Source of the DNA: Hyaloperonospora brassicae
Taxonomy: Eukaryota > Oomycota > Peronosporomycetes > Peronosporales > Peronosporaceae
DNA: 64,000 nt
Direction of reading: 5' to 3'
NCBI GenBank assembly: GCA_947650285.1
Contig: CANTFL010000090.1
Span: 1,269,094 to 1,333,093 of the forward strand
The notes beneath the pieces are model-generated. The model saw nothing but the letters and a program-made list of their open reading frames with translations, did not search any database and was not told where the DNA came from. A program made the position numbers and the translations under genes. This document shows positions 43,583-54,542 of this stretch, in pieces (position 1 is the first letter of the stretch; every line of letters starts with the position of its first letter).

Positions 43583-44919
43583 GTGGTCATTCGGCCGGAT
43601 ATTGAGTTGCACTCATCCTCGTTATTGGACGAGTCTGTCCTTGAGGTCGCAAGTGCGCCATTGGATGCCCGTAGTAGATCTTTGATCCATAAGGATCTTC
43701 TTGATCCTTTCTATAATTTGATAAAGGAGTTTCGGGACGTGGTGTGTCACAACCTACCGTCCGATTTGCCTCCCTATAGAGGTGTACGTCATAAAATCGA
43801 CCTGGTTCCTGGAACTAACACTGCGTAACACGGCAGTAGCCTTTACCGAAGGAAAAAGGTGACGTCATTGACGACTTTTTTCGTGCAAAGCACGCGGCTG
43901 GTATGGTTCGATTGAGCGAACCTCCTCATATTACACCGATGTTTTGTGTATAAAATCCCATTGGAAAGTGGCGTATTGTTCATGCTTACAATAAGCTTAA
44001 TGCTGCCACGATCCCGGCTCAGACACTAATTATGAGGAATAATGTTCTTCGGAACAATATGGTGGGATGTACAATGTACAGTGCGCTCGACCTAGTTGAT
44101 GGTTATCACCAGCTTCTTATGAGAGAAAGCGAAATTCTGCTGACACCGGTCAGCACTCCAAGCAGTATGCTCTGGGAGTGGCTTGTTATGTCGCAAGGGT
44201 TATACAATGCCCCGGCTACGTTCAATCGTCTTGTGACTAAAATTTTCAGACCTCACAGAGGTTATGCACAGACATACTTTGATGACATCTTTGTCCATTG
44301 TCGTGCTATGAACGGTCGGTCAGATGTGGACAATCACATTGACCTTTCACGAGCGGTGCTTGAGTTCATGCGCACAAATAAGTTGTACGCCAACGCGTCT
44401 AAGTGCATTTTTGATGCAGAAGGGATTCCCTTGTTAGGGTGCTTTATTGGTAAGCGAGGCCTTAGAGCGGATCCCGCTAAGGTAAAAGCCATAGTTGATT
44501 GGCCGGTTCCAAAGAACCAAAAGGACTTACGTAAGTGGCTTGGCCTTGCCAATTACTTGCACAAGTACAGTGCGAATTACGCAGACGTGGCTCGGCCATT
44601 ATCCAATCTTCTTAAAATGGATGTGGAATGGTGCTGGACTAGCACCGAGTTTGATGATTTTCGAGCAGTAAAGGAGAGTCTCCTTCATGCGCCAATCTTG
44701 GCTTTGCCTGATCCTGATCGATCTTTCGGTGTCGTCTGTGACGCATCCGACTTTGCCATAGGCAGCGCCCTGTTACATACAGATTCTGATGAACGGGAAC
44801 GCGTCATTTCATTTAAGTCCCGGCAGATGAATGATGCAAAAAAGAACTATCCTTTTCATGACAAAGAGCTACTTGCCATGAAGTATGCTCTCGTCAAATT
44901 TAATGTTAATTTTTCTTAA
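43583..44919 (+). pseudogene. Element B reverse transcriptase / RNase H
   Basis: The linker frame 43583-43828 ends in TAA. The main frame 44032-44919 has YSALDLVDGYHQLLMRE, LYNAPATFNRLV, an intact YFDDIFV box, LRKWLGLANYLHKYSANYAD, and RNase H starting VVCDASDFAIGSAL with HDKELLAMKYAL. It breaks off in mid RNase H by a frame change (the IYTDHASLR stretch lies in another frame). Confidence 0.85.
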
Positions 44920-45037
44920 ATCGAAGCCATTTGTGATCTATACAGATCATGCGTCACTACGCACTTCGACCCAGTCGCTTCACCTCTCTCAGAGAATGGC
45001 TCGTTGACTTTTCTTTGTTGCCGAGTACAACTTAGAG

Positions 45038-46190
45038 GTGAAGTATAATCCGGGCAAGCAGAATGCTTTGGATGATGCGTTGTCGCGCAGGTGTTTGGAC
45101 ATGTCCACAGCGGATCATCCGCAGAATGATGGTCAAACCGAGCGAGTGAATCGCATCATCGGTGACATCTTGCGCAGTGTTTGCGCTGAAACGCCGAAGC
45201 ATTGGAGTTCGATGCTCCATGTCATTGAGTTTGCGTTGAATAACGCCGTCCATGCCTCCACCGGCTGCACACCATTTTATGTGAATGGTCTCACACACCC
45301 TCGCGTTCCGTTAATGCTACCACTGCGTGGTTCAGGGCTTGGTGAGGAAGGAGTTGCCGATCGTCTTGCTGATATCAGCACTTCTACCGTTCAAAAACAG
45401 GTAAGCGAGTTTCTCGCAACGCGATTGAATATCTTACGACATGTGCGTGACGCACTGACTGATAGCCAAGACAATCAGAAGGAACAAGCTGATGCTAAAG
45501 GCAGAAGTTGCATTGAACGTTATGAAGTCGGAGACCAAGTCTACTCAATGCTAAAAACCTACCTACAAATGCAGTGTCTGCTGTCTTCTAGACAAAGTTG
45601 CGCCCGCGCTTCATTGGACCATTCACGGTCGTCGCCAAGAAGGGACTTCCGTATACGCTCAACGTTCCGCGAAAACTGCGCACACACCCCGTGTTCTACG
45701 TTGTTTTGCTTAAGCCGTATCGGGATCCGTTCCATGTGAATTTGGAGGCGCTTGCGCCGGGTAGGTTGGCCTTGCCATCGGTTTGCTGAATCCGTATCCG
45801 GAGGTCAAGCTGAGCCTCCATCCGGGCTTGGACCGACTCCAACGCCTGGACACGGGCTCGCATCGCGTCAAACACACTCTGGGTCTTACCCAATGTCTCA
45901 CGGAGACCACTCAGCTCGAGAAGCATCTTCTCATGCTCCTCTTTCGGTATACCGACCACCTCTGACGCTGGTCGATGAGCAAGGGAACCGACAGTTCCAT
46001 GTGGAGCGACTCCTTAAACGACGTCGTCGTCAGAGTCAATACCAGTATCTGGTGAAGTGGCGAGAGTATTCAGAGTCGGAAAACCCGTGGGAGTTTGAGA
46101 CACCCCTTCGGCAGGATTGCCCATACGCCGTTGATGTTTTTGAACATCGTGGCAGGGGTCATCCCTCGACCGAGAGCGCTTCTAACCAAT
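45038..46190 (+). pseudogene. Element B truncated integrase and chromodomain
   Basis: RNase H's end (KYNPGKQNALDDALSRR) runs directly into STADHPQNDGQTERVNRI, the late integrase core, so the zinc-binding N-terminus and first catalytic Asp residues are missing. The frame then breaks; RPRFIGPFTVVAKKGLPYTL and a chromodomain (YQYLVKWREYSESENPWEF, about 46040-46100) follow in other frames. Confidence 0.8.
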
Positions 46191-47013
46191 AGTGGTGGAG
46201 GCAGGTGGGTAGTTGGGTCCCGCTTGACCAACACCCACATCAATCGGCACAACCGGAGCATAGCGTGTGCAAGTTCGCAACTGGCCTCTGGCCATTAGCT
46301 TGGCGTAATCATACCGAAGCTTTCGCTCTAGACGAACATCTGCCACATAGGCACTTGCTCTGAGAGCTAACACGCTGCTGAGGTGTCGTTTCCGATGCAA
46401 CCAGCAAACAAAAGCGTTGTCTTCTTCTTACTGAGATTCTCCTGCGAATAAGAGGATGTGTATACCCTTCATCGGTAGATCCGGTGCAACCCGTGCTTGC
46501 GTGTCAAGTCGCAACTTGAATTGATTTTGAGTCGTCAAGTGGGGTTGCAGGTACCTCTCACGAAGTGCCTGTCGACTCGCCATCTCATCAAAAGATGTAG
46601 GCTCATCGCCAATGGCCCACGTTGCCAAAGAAAAACCTGTCGTTTGGCGTATACGCTCTTCCACATTGAGTGGTGTGGATAGATAGCCACGACGGTCCTC
46701 AAGGGTTGCAGCAAGCTGCATGCGGCGCTGAGCGTTTTTTTCTCGTTGGATAGCCAACTGTTGTTGCTCATCGAGCGGATTCGTGATGATGATGGCATCG
46801 CCCACGATAAGTGTTTGATGCGGCGCCGATGGCGCATTGGCTTCGCCACGCTCGGCAAATGGGTTTGGTGCAATATGAGGCATGGCCTCTTGCACTGGCG
46901 CTGGACATTGTCCTCACTTCACCATGGATATCGGTATCGCTACCATAATACACATCCACATCGATGCCAAGGTAAGACGAAAGAATCGAGGACTCATGGG
47001 GTGGCGATGCCAT
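46190..47013 (-). pseudogene. Antisense reading frame in element B
   Basis: On the strand opposite to B's genes, ATG 47013 opens MASPPHESSILSSYLGIDVD. After one frame change near 46905 it continues as 46895-46428: QEAMPHIAPNPFAERGEANA, NPLDEQQQLAIQREKNAQRR, TTGFSLATWAIGDEPTSFDE. A further frame change near 46430 leads into 46400-46190 (YVADVRLERKLRYDYAKLM). The composition is protein-like, unlike a shadow. No family recognised. It sits exactly between chromodomain and 3' LTR, as in A. Confidence 0.45.
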
Positions 47014-47110
47014 GGTGTTTGGTGTTCTGCCAACCGTGAGGTTGAAGCGCACACACACCGTCCTCTTCGAGGAAAGAATTCAATCGACGTTTTGTGGAAA
47101 CGTCAGTCTG

Positions 47111-47121
47111 GTGAGGGAGGG
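47111..47121 (+). promoter_or_regulatory. Element B polypurine tract
   Basis: GTGAGGGAGGG directly precedes the 3' LTR and fixes B's plus orientation. Confidence 0.65.
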
Positions 47122-47658
47122 TGGAACGGATTTACTCGTCGACTGGTAGTCGACAATAGGTGTGGTACACACAAGGGATGGGATCCCCTCTAAAGTAATA
47201 TTACAACACAACTATCAATTGTTCAAAACTGATGTCTGTCAACCATTGATTACAAGATCATTTAATAGGTTTATTTAGGACATTAGTGAGTATATTAATC
47301 ACTTTGTTCTAAGGTGTTTTTATAGGTCAAAAGAAGAAACAAAAGTCAGTTCCTATTTTGATCAACGAAAGACACGTGCCTCTCTGAGTGAGGCGTCTTG
47401 CGATCGTAAGGAAGTAGCAACGCCTTGTTAAGGCATCTACTCCTTGTGCACTCAGTGCGTTTGATTCTTTGAATCGTTTGGTCCCCCTAGAACAGGTACC
47501 GTAAGCTCTATGAGCTTGTTGACTCTCTGAGTCGGGTTCTTTGAACCAAACCTTAGCTCTCGAATCTGTTGACTCTTTGAGTCGGGTTCGTAGAACCAAA
47601 GTTGCTCATTGAGTGTTAAGTCTTCCTCTGACTTAAGGAGCTGTGTAGCTCCGCTACA
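47122..47658 (+). repeat. Element B 3' LTR
   Basis: 537 bp, begins TGGAACGGATTTACTCG and ends GCTACA, followed by the GTCCT target duplication. Confidence 0.85.
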
Positions 47659-47685
47659 GTCCTGGTCGATGGACGGACTACGAAA

Positions 47686-47694
47686 GTGCCACCA
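47686..47694 (-). promoter_or_regulatory. Element A candidate primer-binding site
   Basis: On the minus strand, TGGTGGCAC lies 2 bp after the 5' LTR. It resembles B's TGGTAGCAC, so both may use a related tRNA. Confidence 0.5.
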
Positions 47695-47696
47695 TG

Positions 47697-48133
47697 TGCT
47701 ACGGGGCACGCCTGATGTCCACATAAGAGAAGGTTGTGTGCACCCGACGTCACGTACACGTGGCGAGAAATCGCAGAAAAGTAGGCAGAACTCGAAAGCT
47801 CTGTCTAAAGGAAAATGTAGAGCTGTTATCTAATATTTTGTTTCTATAATAAGCCATATTTGTCTTAATCTATCTATATTAAGCTACAATCTCCTATGTA
47901 GGTCTCTTTCTCATCACCCATTGCGCGCGTCCAGCAGCGATCGGTTGTTAATTTGGTTGATGTATTGTCTAAAGCGACCAAGAAGTGGAGCATCCAAGTA
48001 TATTATCCTCGGGGGTAAGATTCTGCCAACATCGCTTATCTCTAGTGGTGTTGATTGTATATTATCTATAACGATAATAATCAAAAATCGATACATTCGT
48101 ATCAAATATATGGATTGGGTTTATCCCGTTACA
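47697..48133 (-). repeat. Element A 5' LTR
   Basis: 437 bp aligned with 32670-33122. Its right end (CCCGTTACA, 48133) coincides with the boundary region between the two tandem units. Confidence 0.82.
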
Positions 48134-48361
48134 GGCCAGATGACTGGCTCTTAGGAATTCTTCGTTTATGTCCGTTGTTGCTCGAAGTGTCCAATCTGTC
48201 AAGTGGAATGATGTTGGTCCAGTCGTTATATGATATGTACAAACGTCGGTGCAAATAAAAATATATCAAATCGTCAGTGGTTCGGCGATGCTAGATCGTT
48301 TGATGTTTCCACTGACCACTACTTTGTGCACGAACAAATCCGTTGACACGCGTATGCCTTT

Positions 48362-48753
48362 TGTAACGGGGCAGCCCGTTATATATAATTGTCACTTTAA
48401 AGAAAGTGACAATAAAGAATATTAAGTTGAATATTCTTTGAACAAACCACCGATAGTGGTGATATTGGTGAAGCGACCAAAGGGTCTGCTCATTGGTTGA
48501 TATCTTGATGATATCAACCCACCAATCGCCGCAGGACGCGCGCAATGAGTGGTGACGAGACGTCACCATACACTCAGTTATATTAGCATAATTGAGTCAG
48601 GCTAAACAGAGAGACATTAGCAAAACAACTTAGTTATATTAATACAACAGTTTTACTTTTCCCTTATCCTACGCTTCCTCGATTGCCTCGTTTACGCTTG
48701 TCGGGGCACCTAAACCATTGCGTTAAGTTCACACAAGGGTGTGCCCCGTTACA
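48362..48753 (-). repeat. Solo LTR with CCTTT target duplication
   Basis: 392 bp with ends TGTAACGGGGC and GCCCCGTTACA, flanked by CCTTT (48357-48361 and 48754-48758). Unit 1 has the empty site near 26340. It is a relative of element A's LTR, in the opposite orientation to the solo LTR at 32144. Confidence 0.88.
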
Positions 48754-48758
48754 CCTTT

Positions 48759-49990
48759 GCTACAGAATGCATAGGCTACGGCACGAGCATCACGATTCTG
48801 TGTAATCGCAAATGGACCGACGGTATCGATAATGTAGCTACTGAGTTGTCAATGTGCTACGTGTTCGATGTGGACCGAGTGGTCAAAGGTGCACAAGCTG
48901 GTAAGCATCATGTCATCCGCCGCAGATCGCAATATTGCACCCATCGTCACAGCTTTCGGACGCCAACACTCAAATTGACACCGTCGTCACTACCCCAGTT
49001 AGTGGCTTCTTGTGTGACAACCATATCACTCCAGCAACATGCGGGCTATACTAGCGCGCATTCCACTTAGTATGGTCCGCGACAGCACCATCATTTTCTG
49101 TCGGCCTTTTCAGTATCATATCTGCTCTTGCTATCTCCTTTGTTCGGCATCGTATATGCTGCATCAGGCGCAGTAATATACAGCGACACTTTGACACGGC
49201 GCCAACCCTTCCCAATCCTTTCTAGCGATACCTACCGCCAAGGCGACAGCTACACATAAACGCAATATCAAACAAGTTGTGTACGGACAAAAGAGATAAA
49301 AGAGACGCAGACTCACAGAAGACAGATAGTGTGCACTGTTGGACTACGCTCGAAGAGCCAGCGCACCTGTTTCCACTTGCTCAACAAAATTTTGACTGCA
49401 GAAAGCGCAACTGCATTTGTTGATCAAGTACGAGAAGAAACGAAGAAGGTACACGTGAACAGACGGATGATTCCAGGCATGTGTATATTCGTACGTATCA
49501 AATACGTCGTCAGTGCCTTACTTCTATTTTCTATCTTGTATGGCATGCTTTGTTTATTTGGCGTGCGTTTGTCCTTTCTCATCTTGTAGTGCATTTTTAT
49601 GTTCGTGCTTATCTTCTGCCCTTTTTGTATCCTCCTTTTGAACATCAATCAATGAGATCTAAAATTTTGCCGGGTGAGGGCTTATTGACGCAAAGGGGAA
49701 AGACGACCGATATTTTTCCGTAGAAAGACGATTGGAAGCCATACAGCGCATCCAGATTATGGACACGCGGGAATGATCTGATGCGACCAGCAAAGGGCCC
49801 ACTGTCCCTCCAGTCGTTTATCCCACTGTCCCTCCAGTCGCTTGTCTCGCTGTCCCTCTGTCCGCCATAAATAAGCTCTGACCCACCAAATGCGATTATT
49901 TGACTCATAAAAGGGTCTTTTCCGCTTTCTGAAGCGGACCTCGTGTCGCTGTCTCATCATTCGATACGGGCGAGTCATCATCCAAAGTGT
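48759..49990. other. Unassigned part of unit 2 before the effector
   Basis: Near-identical to 26345-27552; no gene claimed. It differs by a 24-bp insertion near 49815-49840 that duplicates a CACTGTCCCTCCAGTCG-type word. Confidence 0.5.
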
Positions 49991-50048
49991 GTGTCACGAA
50001 GATAAAGACAGACCCCTCTGTGTCACAAAGATACAGACAGACCCCTCT
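49991..50048. repeat. 29-bp tandem repeat, two copies
   Basis: Same unit as 27553-27639 but one copy fewer. Confidence 0.85.
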
Positions 50049-50089
50049 GTGTCACGATACCAAACTTCAGTATCCCAACGAAACAAGTT

Positions 50090-50260
50090 TAGGGTGGTCC
50101 CCTGGTGTAGTGGTTTAGTACGCTAACGATAAAGACTCTGATTGCCGGTTCGAGCCCCCCGGGGACGAAAATCGAGTAATTTGGAATCGACGAATAGCCG
50201 AAATATCCAACCGAATAACCTCTGGGCGATGATGTCTAAACATATAATGAGACGAATTCA
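50090..50260 (+). mobile_element. tRNA-derived SINE
   Basis: A 171-bp insertion with a tRNA-like head: box A-like TGGTGTAGTGG (50103-50113) and box B GGTTCGAGCCC (50147-50157), with arms GTCCCC and GGGGAC that could pair as an acceptor stem. The anticodon arm does not fold, so this is not a working tRNA gene. A 16-bp target duplication, CCCAACGAAACAAGTT, flanks it (50074-50089 and 50261-50276); unit 1 has one copy at 27666-27681. LINE-driven retroposition is the usual source of such insertions. Confidence 0.88.
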
Positions 50261-50355
50261 CCCAACGAAACAAGTTCACTGCCACGATCAGTGGCCGCCA
50301 CGTTTCGTTTGCTTCGCATTTCTCAACTTTCCCTCTCGCCCTATCGTGTGACAAC

Positions 50356-51072
50356 ATGAGGCTCACGTGCTTCCTCGCTCTCACGTGTGCCGTTCTTGAA
50401 CGCAGTCATGCTATCGCGGAGTCCGAAGTCGCGCTGACGTCGGATATCGCCCCTGTTTCCCGTATTCTCCAGCCAAACGCTCAGTCCGCGGAATACTCAA
50501 GTGAAAGGAAGTCGCTTCGAAGCCGTGATTCGCCAGAGGAGGAAGCAACGGCATTACTTGCCGTGGACGAGGAGCGAGTGCTGGAACCGGCTGGCCTTCT
50601 AGCACCACTTCTTGATAAAGTGGCGAATGTGATGAAGAAGATCTGGAGTAAGCCATCCCAGTTTTTGCCTGTTCAGCTCAAGCTTGATCAGCCTAAGCTT
50701 AGCCGGTCGAATTTTGATCAGCTCGAGCTTAATCAGCTCAAGCTTGACCAGATCAAGCTTGGTCAGCTCAAGCCTCCACAGCCTGTGCCCGGTCAGTTTG
50801 AGCTTCACGTGCCGCCACATCAGATAGGGAAAAGGACGTCGACAATGCAACGATCCGAGAGAGTGGCAGATCTAGTCGCATATGGTCGAGGGAAAGCCAG
50901 GCCGTCGACATTGCAACAATCCGAGCGACTGACGGATTCAGTTGCATTTGGCCACAAGGCGGCCGGGCCGTCAGCATTAAAAAAATCCAAGAGAGCGGCA
51001 GATCTGGTTGCACATAGTCAAAAGAAGGCCACGACGCCGACAATGAAACATCCAAGAGAGTGGCAGATCTAG
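50356..51072 (+). CDS. Candidate RxLR-like effector with internal repeats, copy 2 (238 aa)
   Basis: Encodes the same 238 residues as 27761-28477: signal peptide, KSLR 52-55, DEER 71-74, five-residue repeats, three 22-residue repeats and the same frame-changing deletion at the C-terminus. The deletion therefore predates the duplication. Upstream it differs from copy 1: two rather than three 29-bp repeats, and a SINE ending 95 bp before the ATG (79 bp after the target duplication). Coding sequence is preserved while the upstream region has changed, so the two copies could differ in expression; that is inference. Confidence 0.78.
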   Translation: MRLTCFLALTCAVLERSHAIAESEVALTSDIAPVSRILQPNAQSAEYSSERKSLRSRDSPEEEATALLAVDEERVLEPAGLLAPLLDKVANVMKKIWSKPSQFLPVQLKLDQPKLSRSNFDQLELNQLKLDQIKLGQLKPPQPVPGQFELHVPPHQIGKRTSTMQRSERVADLVAYGRGKARPSTLQQSERLTDSVAFGHKAAGPSALKKSKRAADLVAHSQKKATTPTMKHPREWQI

Positions 51073-51751
51073 TTGCATATGGTCAAGGGAAGGCCAGGCC
51101 GTCGAGACTGCAATGATCCAAGCGACTGACGGATTCGATCGCCTGTGGGGCTCGAGGCCACTGAAGACAAGTGCCGAACGTCTCAGACGACTCGGGGGGG
51201 TGGGGGTCAGGTCAGAACTGCAGTCACAACGAGTAGTAAAAGTAGGGCGAACATAGACGACTTGTCGACTTGTACACAATGAATTTACACCTGCAGGGAC
51301 AATTGATGACTGGGCGTTTGTGTCTTGCTTTTTCCTTCTGGCCTCACTCGCCTTCTGCTTCTTTGCTCTCAGCGGTGTTTCGTCACGTCGACCCCCGTTT
51401 CGCCAGCTGTCTTTTAGCATCGACTACCACAGTCGTCGTCATACTCCCACAGTCCCACGACCGACGATAAGGCCGTTCTTGAGTCAATTGTCTGCTACCG
51501 CGTGTTGCAAGTCGCCCGTAACACAGTCGCCACGTGCACAACTCGCACACTCGCTCGCGATTGGTTCGACGGCCTGTGCTATCTGCATACGAGGGCATCG
51601 AGGTCATTATTAGCCAATGCGATAGAAAACAGAGGAGAAGAGACCGATGTACAGGACAAAAAGCAGCGGGAGACGCTGGATGAAGGGCACGTGAAGAAGA
51701 GGCGAGACGCGCAGGAGAGACCGCTCGTTTTTATTGAAGCAGTAACAAGAG

Positions 51752-51753
<2 letters not shown>

Positions 51754-51812
<59 letters not shown>
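51754..51812. repeat. GA microsatellite (long allele)
   Basis: An uninterrupted GA run of about 59 bp at the site where unit 1 has a shorter, interrupted run. Confidence 0.9.
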
Positions 51813-51897
51813 GAGATGAGTCCCGCGCGCTGGACGATTTGATTGCCTTCCGTCTGTTCGTGTGCCCGACAACAGACGGACGGCAATAAAAGAGACA

Positions 51898-53920
51898 ATG
51901 AGACGTCGTTGGGTCTGGACGTGCATTGAGCAGCACCACGTTGCGGCCGCGTTCGTTGATGCGAACAAACTTGTGGCCATGGGAGACGATGATGATGGGG
52001 ATGATGCTGGAGCTAGAGCTCGCACTAGAGCTAGTGCTGGAGATGGTGCTGCTATCGACGGGCACGACGTGCTGCTGTTTGCAGTCGCGTGCTACTGGAA
52101 TCGAGCGTTTCATCGCGCGATTTACGCAGTAAGGGAGCCAGATTGGTGGACGTGGACGGTAGCAAACGGATCCGAGCGAGGCTGTCTCTTCATGTGACGC
52201 TGCGTGCAGCTTGGGCGTTGGGAAAGTGTGGGGTAGGAATATGCTGCTGCGGTTTTGAATTTGGACACTGACGTTTTGAGTTGTGTGAGCTCGGGGCTGA
52301 TTGTGGTTGTGGGCTTTTAGCCGGCGATCAGACAGAAAGACGAGTGCTTGGATTCTTTGAAAGCAGGGATGCCTATAGTGGAGCAGGACGATGTACGACT
52401 GGACAAGAACATGCAGCCGGCTGATACTGCTGCGGACGAAGCACATGGATTGAATGTGGTGGCGTCGCTGGCACTTTTGATGGTGAGACGTTCGAAGTCA
52501 TTGGCAACCGCGAGAACGCGACGACTTACTTTCGTATTGCGCTGCGGTGCGGCGTGCAATGTCGGCGTTTTTCGTTCATTCGACGAATACATGCTGTCAC
52601 CTCAGGAGGAAAAGAGCTTGTCGCATTGCTGACTTTTATCTTGATGAAACGCAGTTGCTGGAGCGTCTAAAGCGGACGCACATTGGAAAAGTGATTCACA
52701 TATCGATACTTATGCTGCAGTCTGAATGTCTCACGCGGTCTTTCATGCGGCTCGGCAGCACAGTCCAGTACAGTCTATCGGCGATAAATTTGCCACGGAG
52801 GAGCAACAGTTTGAGCTTGTGGGGAATGCACACTCGTACGCGGTCATTGATCTCCCGTTGGCAAAGTGACTTTGATGATCGATACGTCTTCGCCGATGTG
52901 AACGCAGAATGTGACAAGAGCATGACGCGTTAGGATCAGCGTGATCTACAGCGAGCGTATGCCACATGTGAAGGTACATGCGTTGGTCTGGTGATGAAAC
53001 GTTGCATTTATTTAGCGGAAGGAAAAAAGCTCATGGTTGCTGTGCAACCTCGTTCGTATGCGTGGTGGAGATCCATTCAATTTCCGCGTGATTCCCGGAC
53101 GTGTGTGTAAGCAGTAGAAATTGGCAAGAAGCGCGAGTTTTTTCAGTGCGCACACAAAATGGCTCGCAGCTTTCGTGTCGTTTTGTCGTGTGCTCATCTC
53201 GTGAAATTGTGCGATGCTAAGTTTGCTCTTCACTGGACTTTAGGTGGACGTATACCCCACCTAAGCATCGGCTTGGTATACAGTGGGCTGCTACTACCTT
53301 TTGTCTCAGAATTTTGAAGCTGCACAACGCTATTTTCGATGGGTAAAAGGTGTGATACGTGGCATCGAAGTGTACGTCGTAAACTCTGCCATGCGGTTTG
53401 CCGCAAGGCAATATCGTTGGAGCCACGCTTGCGCCTGCATGAATTTGCGCTTGGGAACTCGTTTAGCGCTCAGGACAAAAGTGATTTGGCAATACCGTCG
53501 TGCCGAACGGCCTCGAGTCTTTTTCCAGGATCTCGTGTGCCCGTTTTGTATATGGAACTGAGGTTTTGCGTACGAACAACTTGGTCCAAGCCCAAGATAT
53601 AATCCGTCAAGCAGATCTTCTCAGCCCGTCCGACCTGTTGATTGACACGTAATGTGGAGTGCCTCTACAAGCAAAATAGTAGTAATCAAGCAACCATGGC
53701 GTCCATGAATGCTATACCGCTATGCAATGGCCTTCCTGAGGTAAGTATCGATGTCATCGCTCAGAGCGTCCAGCTGGAAATCTAATATTCGACAAACTTT
53801 TAGCGCAAGCGGCTCATGTAAGCTTACTAACCAACGCTTTTCCACTGTGGGTACTCTAGCGCAAACATGAGTATGCGCAGCATTGATGCTGAGACGAAAC
53901 ATGAATTTTCCGATTATCTT
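51898..53920 (+). pseudogene. CDC16: Decayed CDC16/APC6, copy 2
   Basis: Same broken TPR gene as 29279-31300, with the same frame changes (for example between RIALRCGVQC and FDEYMLSPQEEKS). A few additional small differences occur, such as one base fewer near 52923. The shared lesions show that inactivation came before the tandem duplication. Confidence 0.8.
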
Positions 53921-54251
53921 GGCTGTCTTTTTTCGTCACGGGAAAGTTTGACCAGGATATTCACTGTTTTCAACGTGCACTCAGACGAGCACCTCAGAAT
54001 ATACGTTGCGTCCAGAGCAGGATGAGCTTCGATTCGGGTCTATCTGATCACCCGCATTCAGAGCAGGATAAGCTTTGATTCAGGACTATCTGATCCACGT
54101 GAGATTATCGCAGTTGTCGGCAAGTGTAAGCAGCGTGACAAGTGTTGACCAGCCGAGACCAAAGCTGCGATTCAACGACAGGGGACTGAAGAGGTGTATG
54201 CGGCTGCTACTGCATGTACATATATTGGGCGAGTTGTTCAGTCTGTAAGTG

Positions 54252-54542
54252 AAAGAAGATGCGATGCAAGCGGCTATGCAAAGAGACAAGTCGAGCTCGT
54301 GAAAAACAGAATAGTTGTGACAAATCGCACAGATGGCGCCAGGTAACACTGTAGAGCAGGCCCATTGTAGTCTCTGGACATAGCTCTGATAAGCACAGGA
54401 GATTGTCATTGCATATACTTACATGCGCGACGTGATAAAGTATAGCGTCGACACGCACCTACTTTATGTTCCCAAACAAGCGATCTCTCGATTCGATCAC
54501 ATAACGCTTGCATCATCCCGCTTCAAAGGTTTCCTGAAGCGC
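54252..54542. repeat. 291-bp host segment, copy X1
   Basis: Runs from AAAGAAGATGCGATGC to CCTGAAGCGC. Its left side is continuous with the host sequence seen in unit 1, and its right side is cut by an LTR. Confidence 0.88.

Larger units (their letters stand above)
40573..47658 (+). mobile_element. Ty3/gypsy chromovirus B, nested in element A
   Basis: A 7086-bp plus-strand element with LTRs at 40573-41096 and 47122-47658, and a 5-bp target duplication GTCCT (40568-40572 and 47659-47663). A primer-binding-like TGGTAGCAC (41099) follows the 5' LTR, and GTGAGGGAGGG precedes the 3' LTR. It sits in A's leader, about 30 bp beyond A's primer-binding site. The two LTRs have diverged clearly and the coding region is degraded, so this is an old insertion. 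Confidence 0.9.
32670..48133 (-). mobile_element. Ty3/gypsy chromovirus A, interrupted by element B
   Basis: A minus-strand LTR retrotransposon. The 3' LTR is 32670-33122 and the 5' LTR is 47697-48133. A purine tract (minus AAGGGAAGGTGA) abuts the 3' LTR, and a TGGTGGCAC primer-binding-site-like word (47686-47694) lies 2 bp inside the 5' LTR. In element sense it holds gag, CCHC knuckle, protease, RT, RNase H remnant, integrase and chromodomain. Without B it would be about 8.4 kb. Many frame changes and a changed RT active site make it dead. The outer flanks (GTACC left, GGCCA right) do not match, so no target duplication survives. Confidence 0.88.
26181..48197. repeat. Tandem duplication, unit 1 (about 22 kb)
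   Basis: Sequence starting near 26181 (GAATGATGTTGG..CAGTCG) recurs from 48198 in the same order and orientation: short unassigned frames, effector, CDC16 pseudogene, solo LTR, then gypsy A. Shared non-element sequence is nearly identical, differing by scattered substitutions and small indels. The first 170 bp are visibly more diverged. Unit 1 contains element B, nested in A. Where the two units meet, the end of A's right LTR (48133) is followed by 64 bp not seen elsewhere, and then by unit 2. Confidence 0.88.

Noticed and set aside
50096..50166. tRNA gene
   Set aside because: A and B boxes and an acceptor-like pair exist, but the anticodon arm does not pair and the unit is flanked by a 16-bp target duplication, so it is a SINE head.
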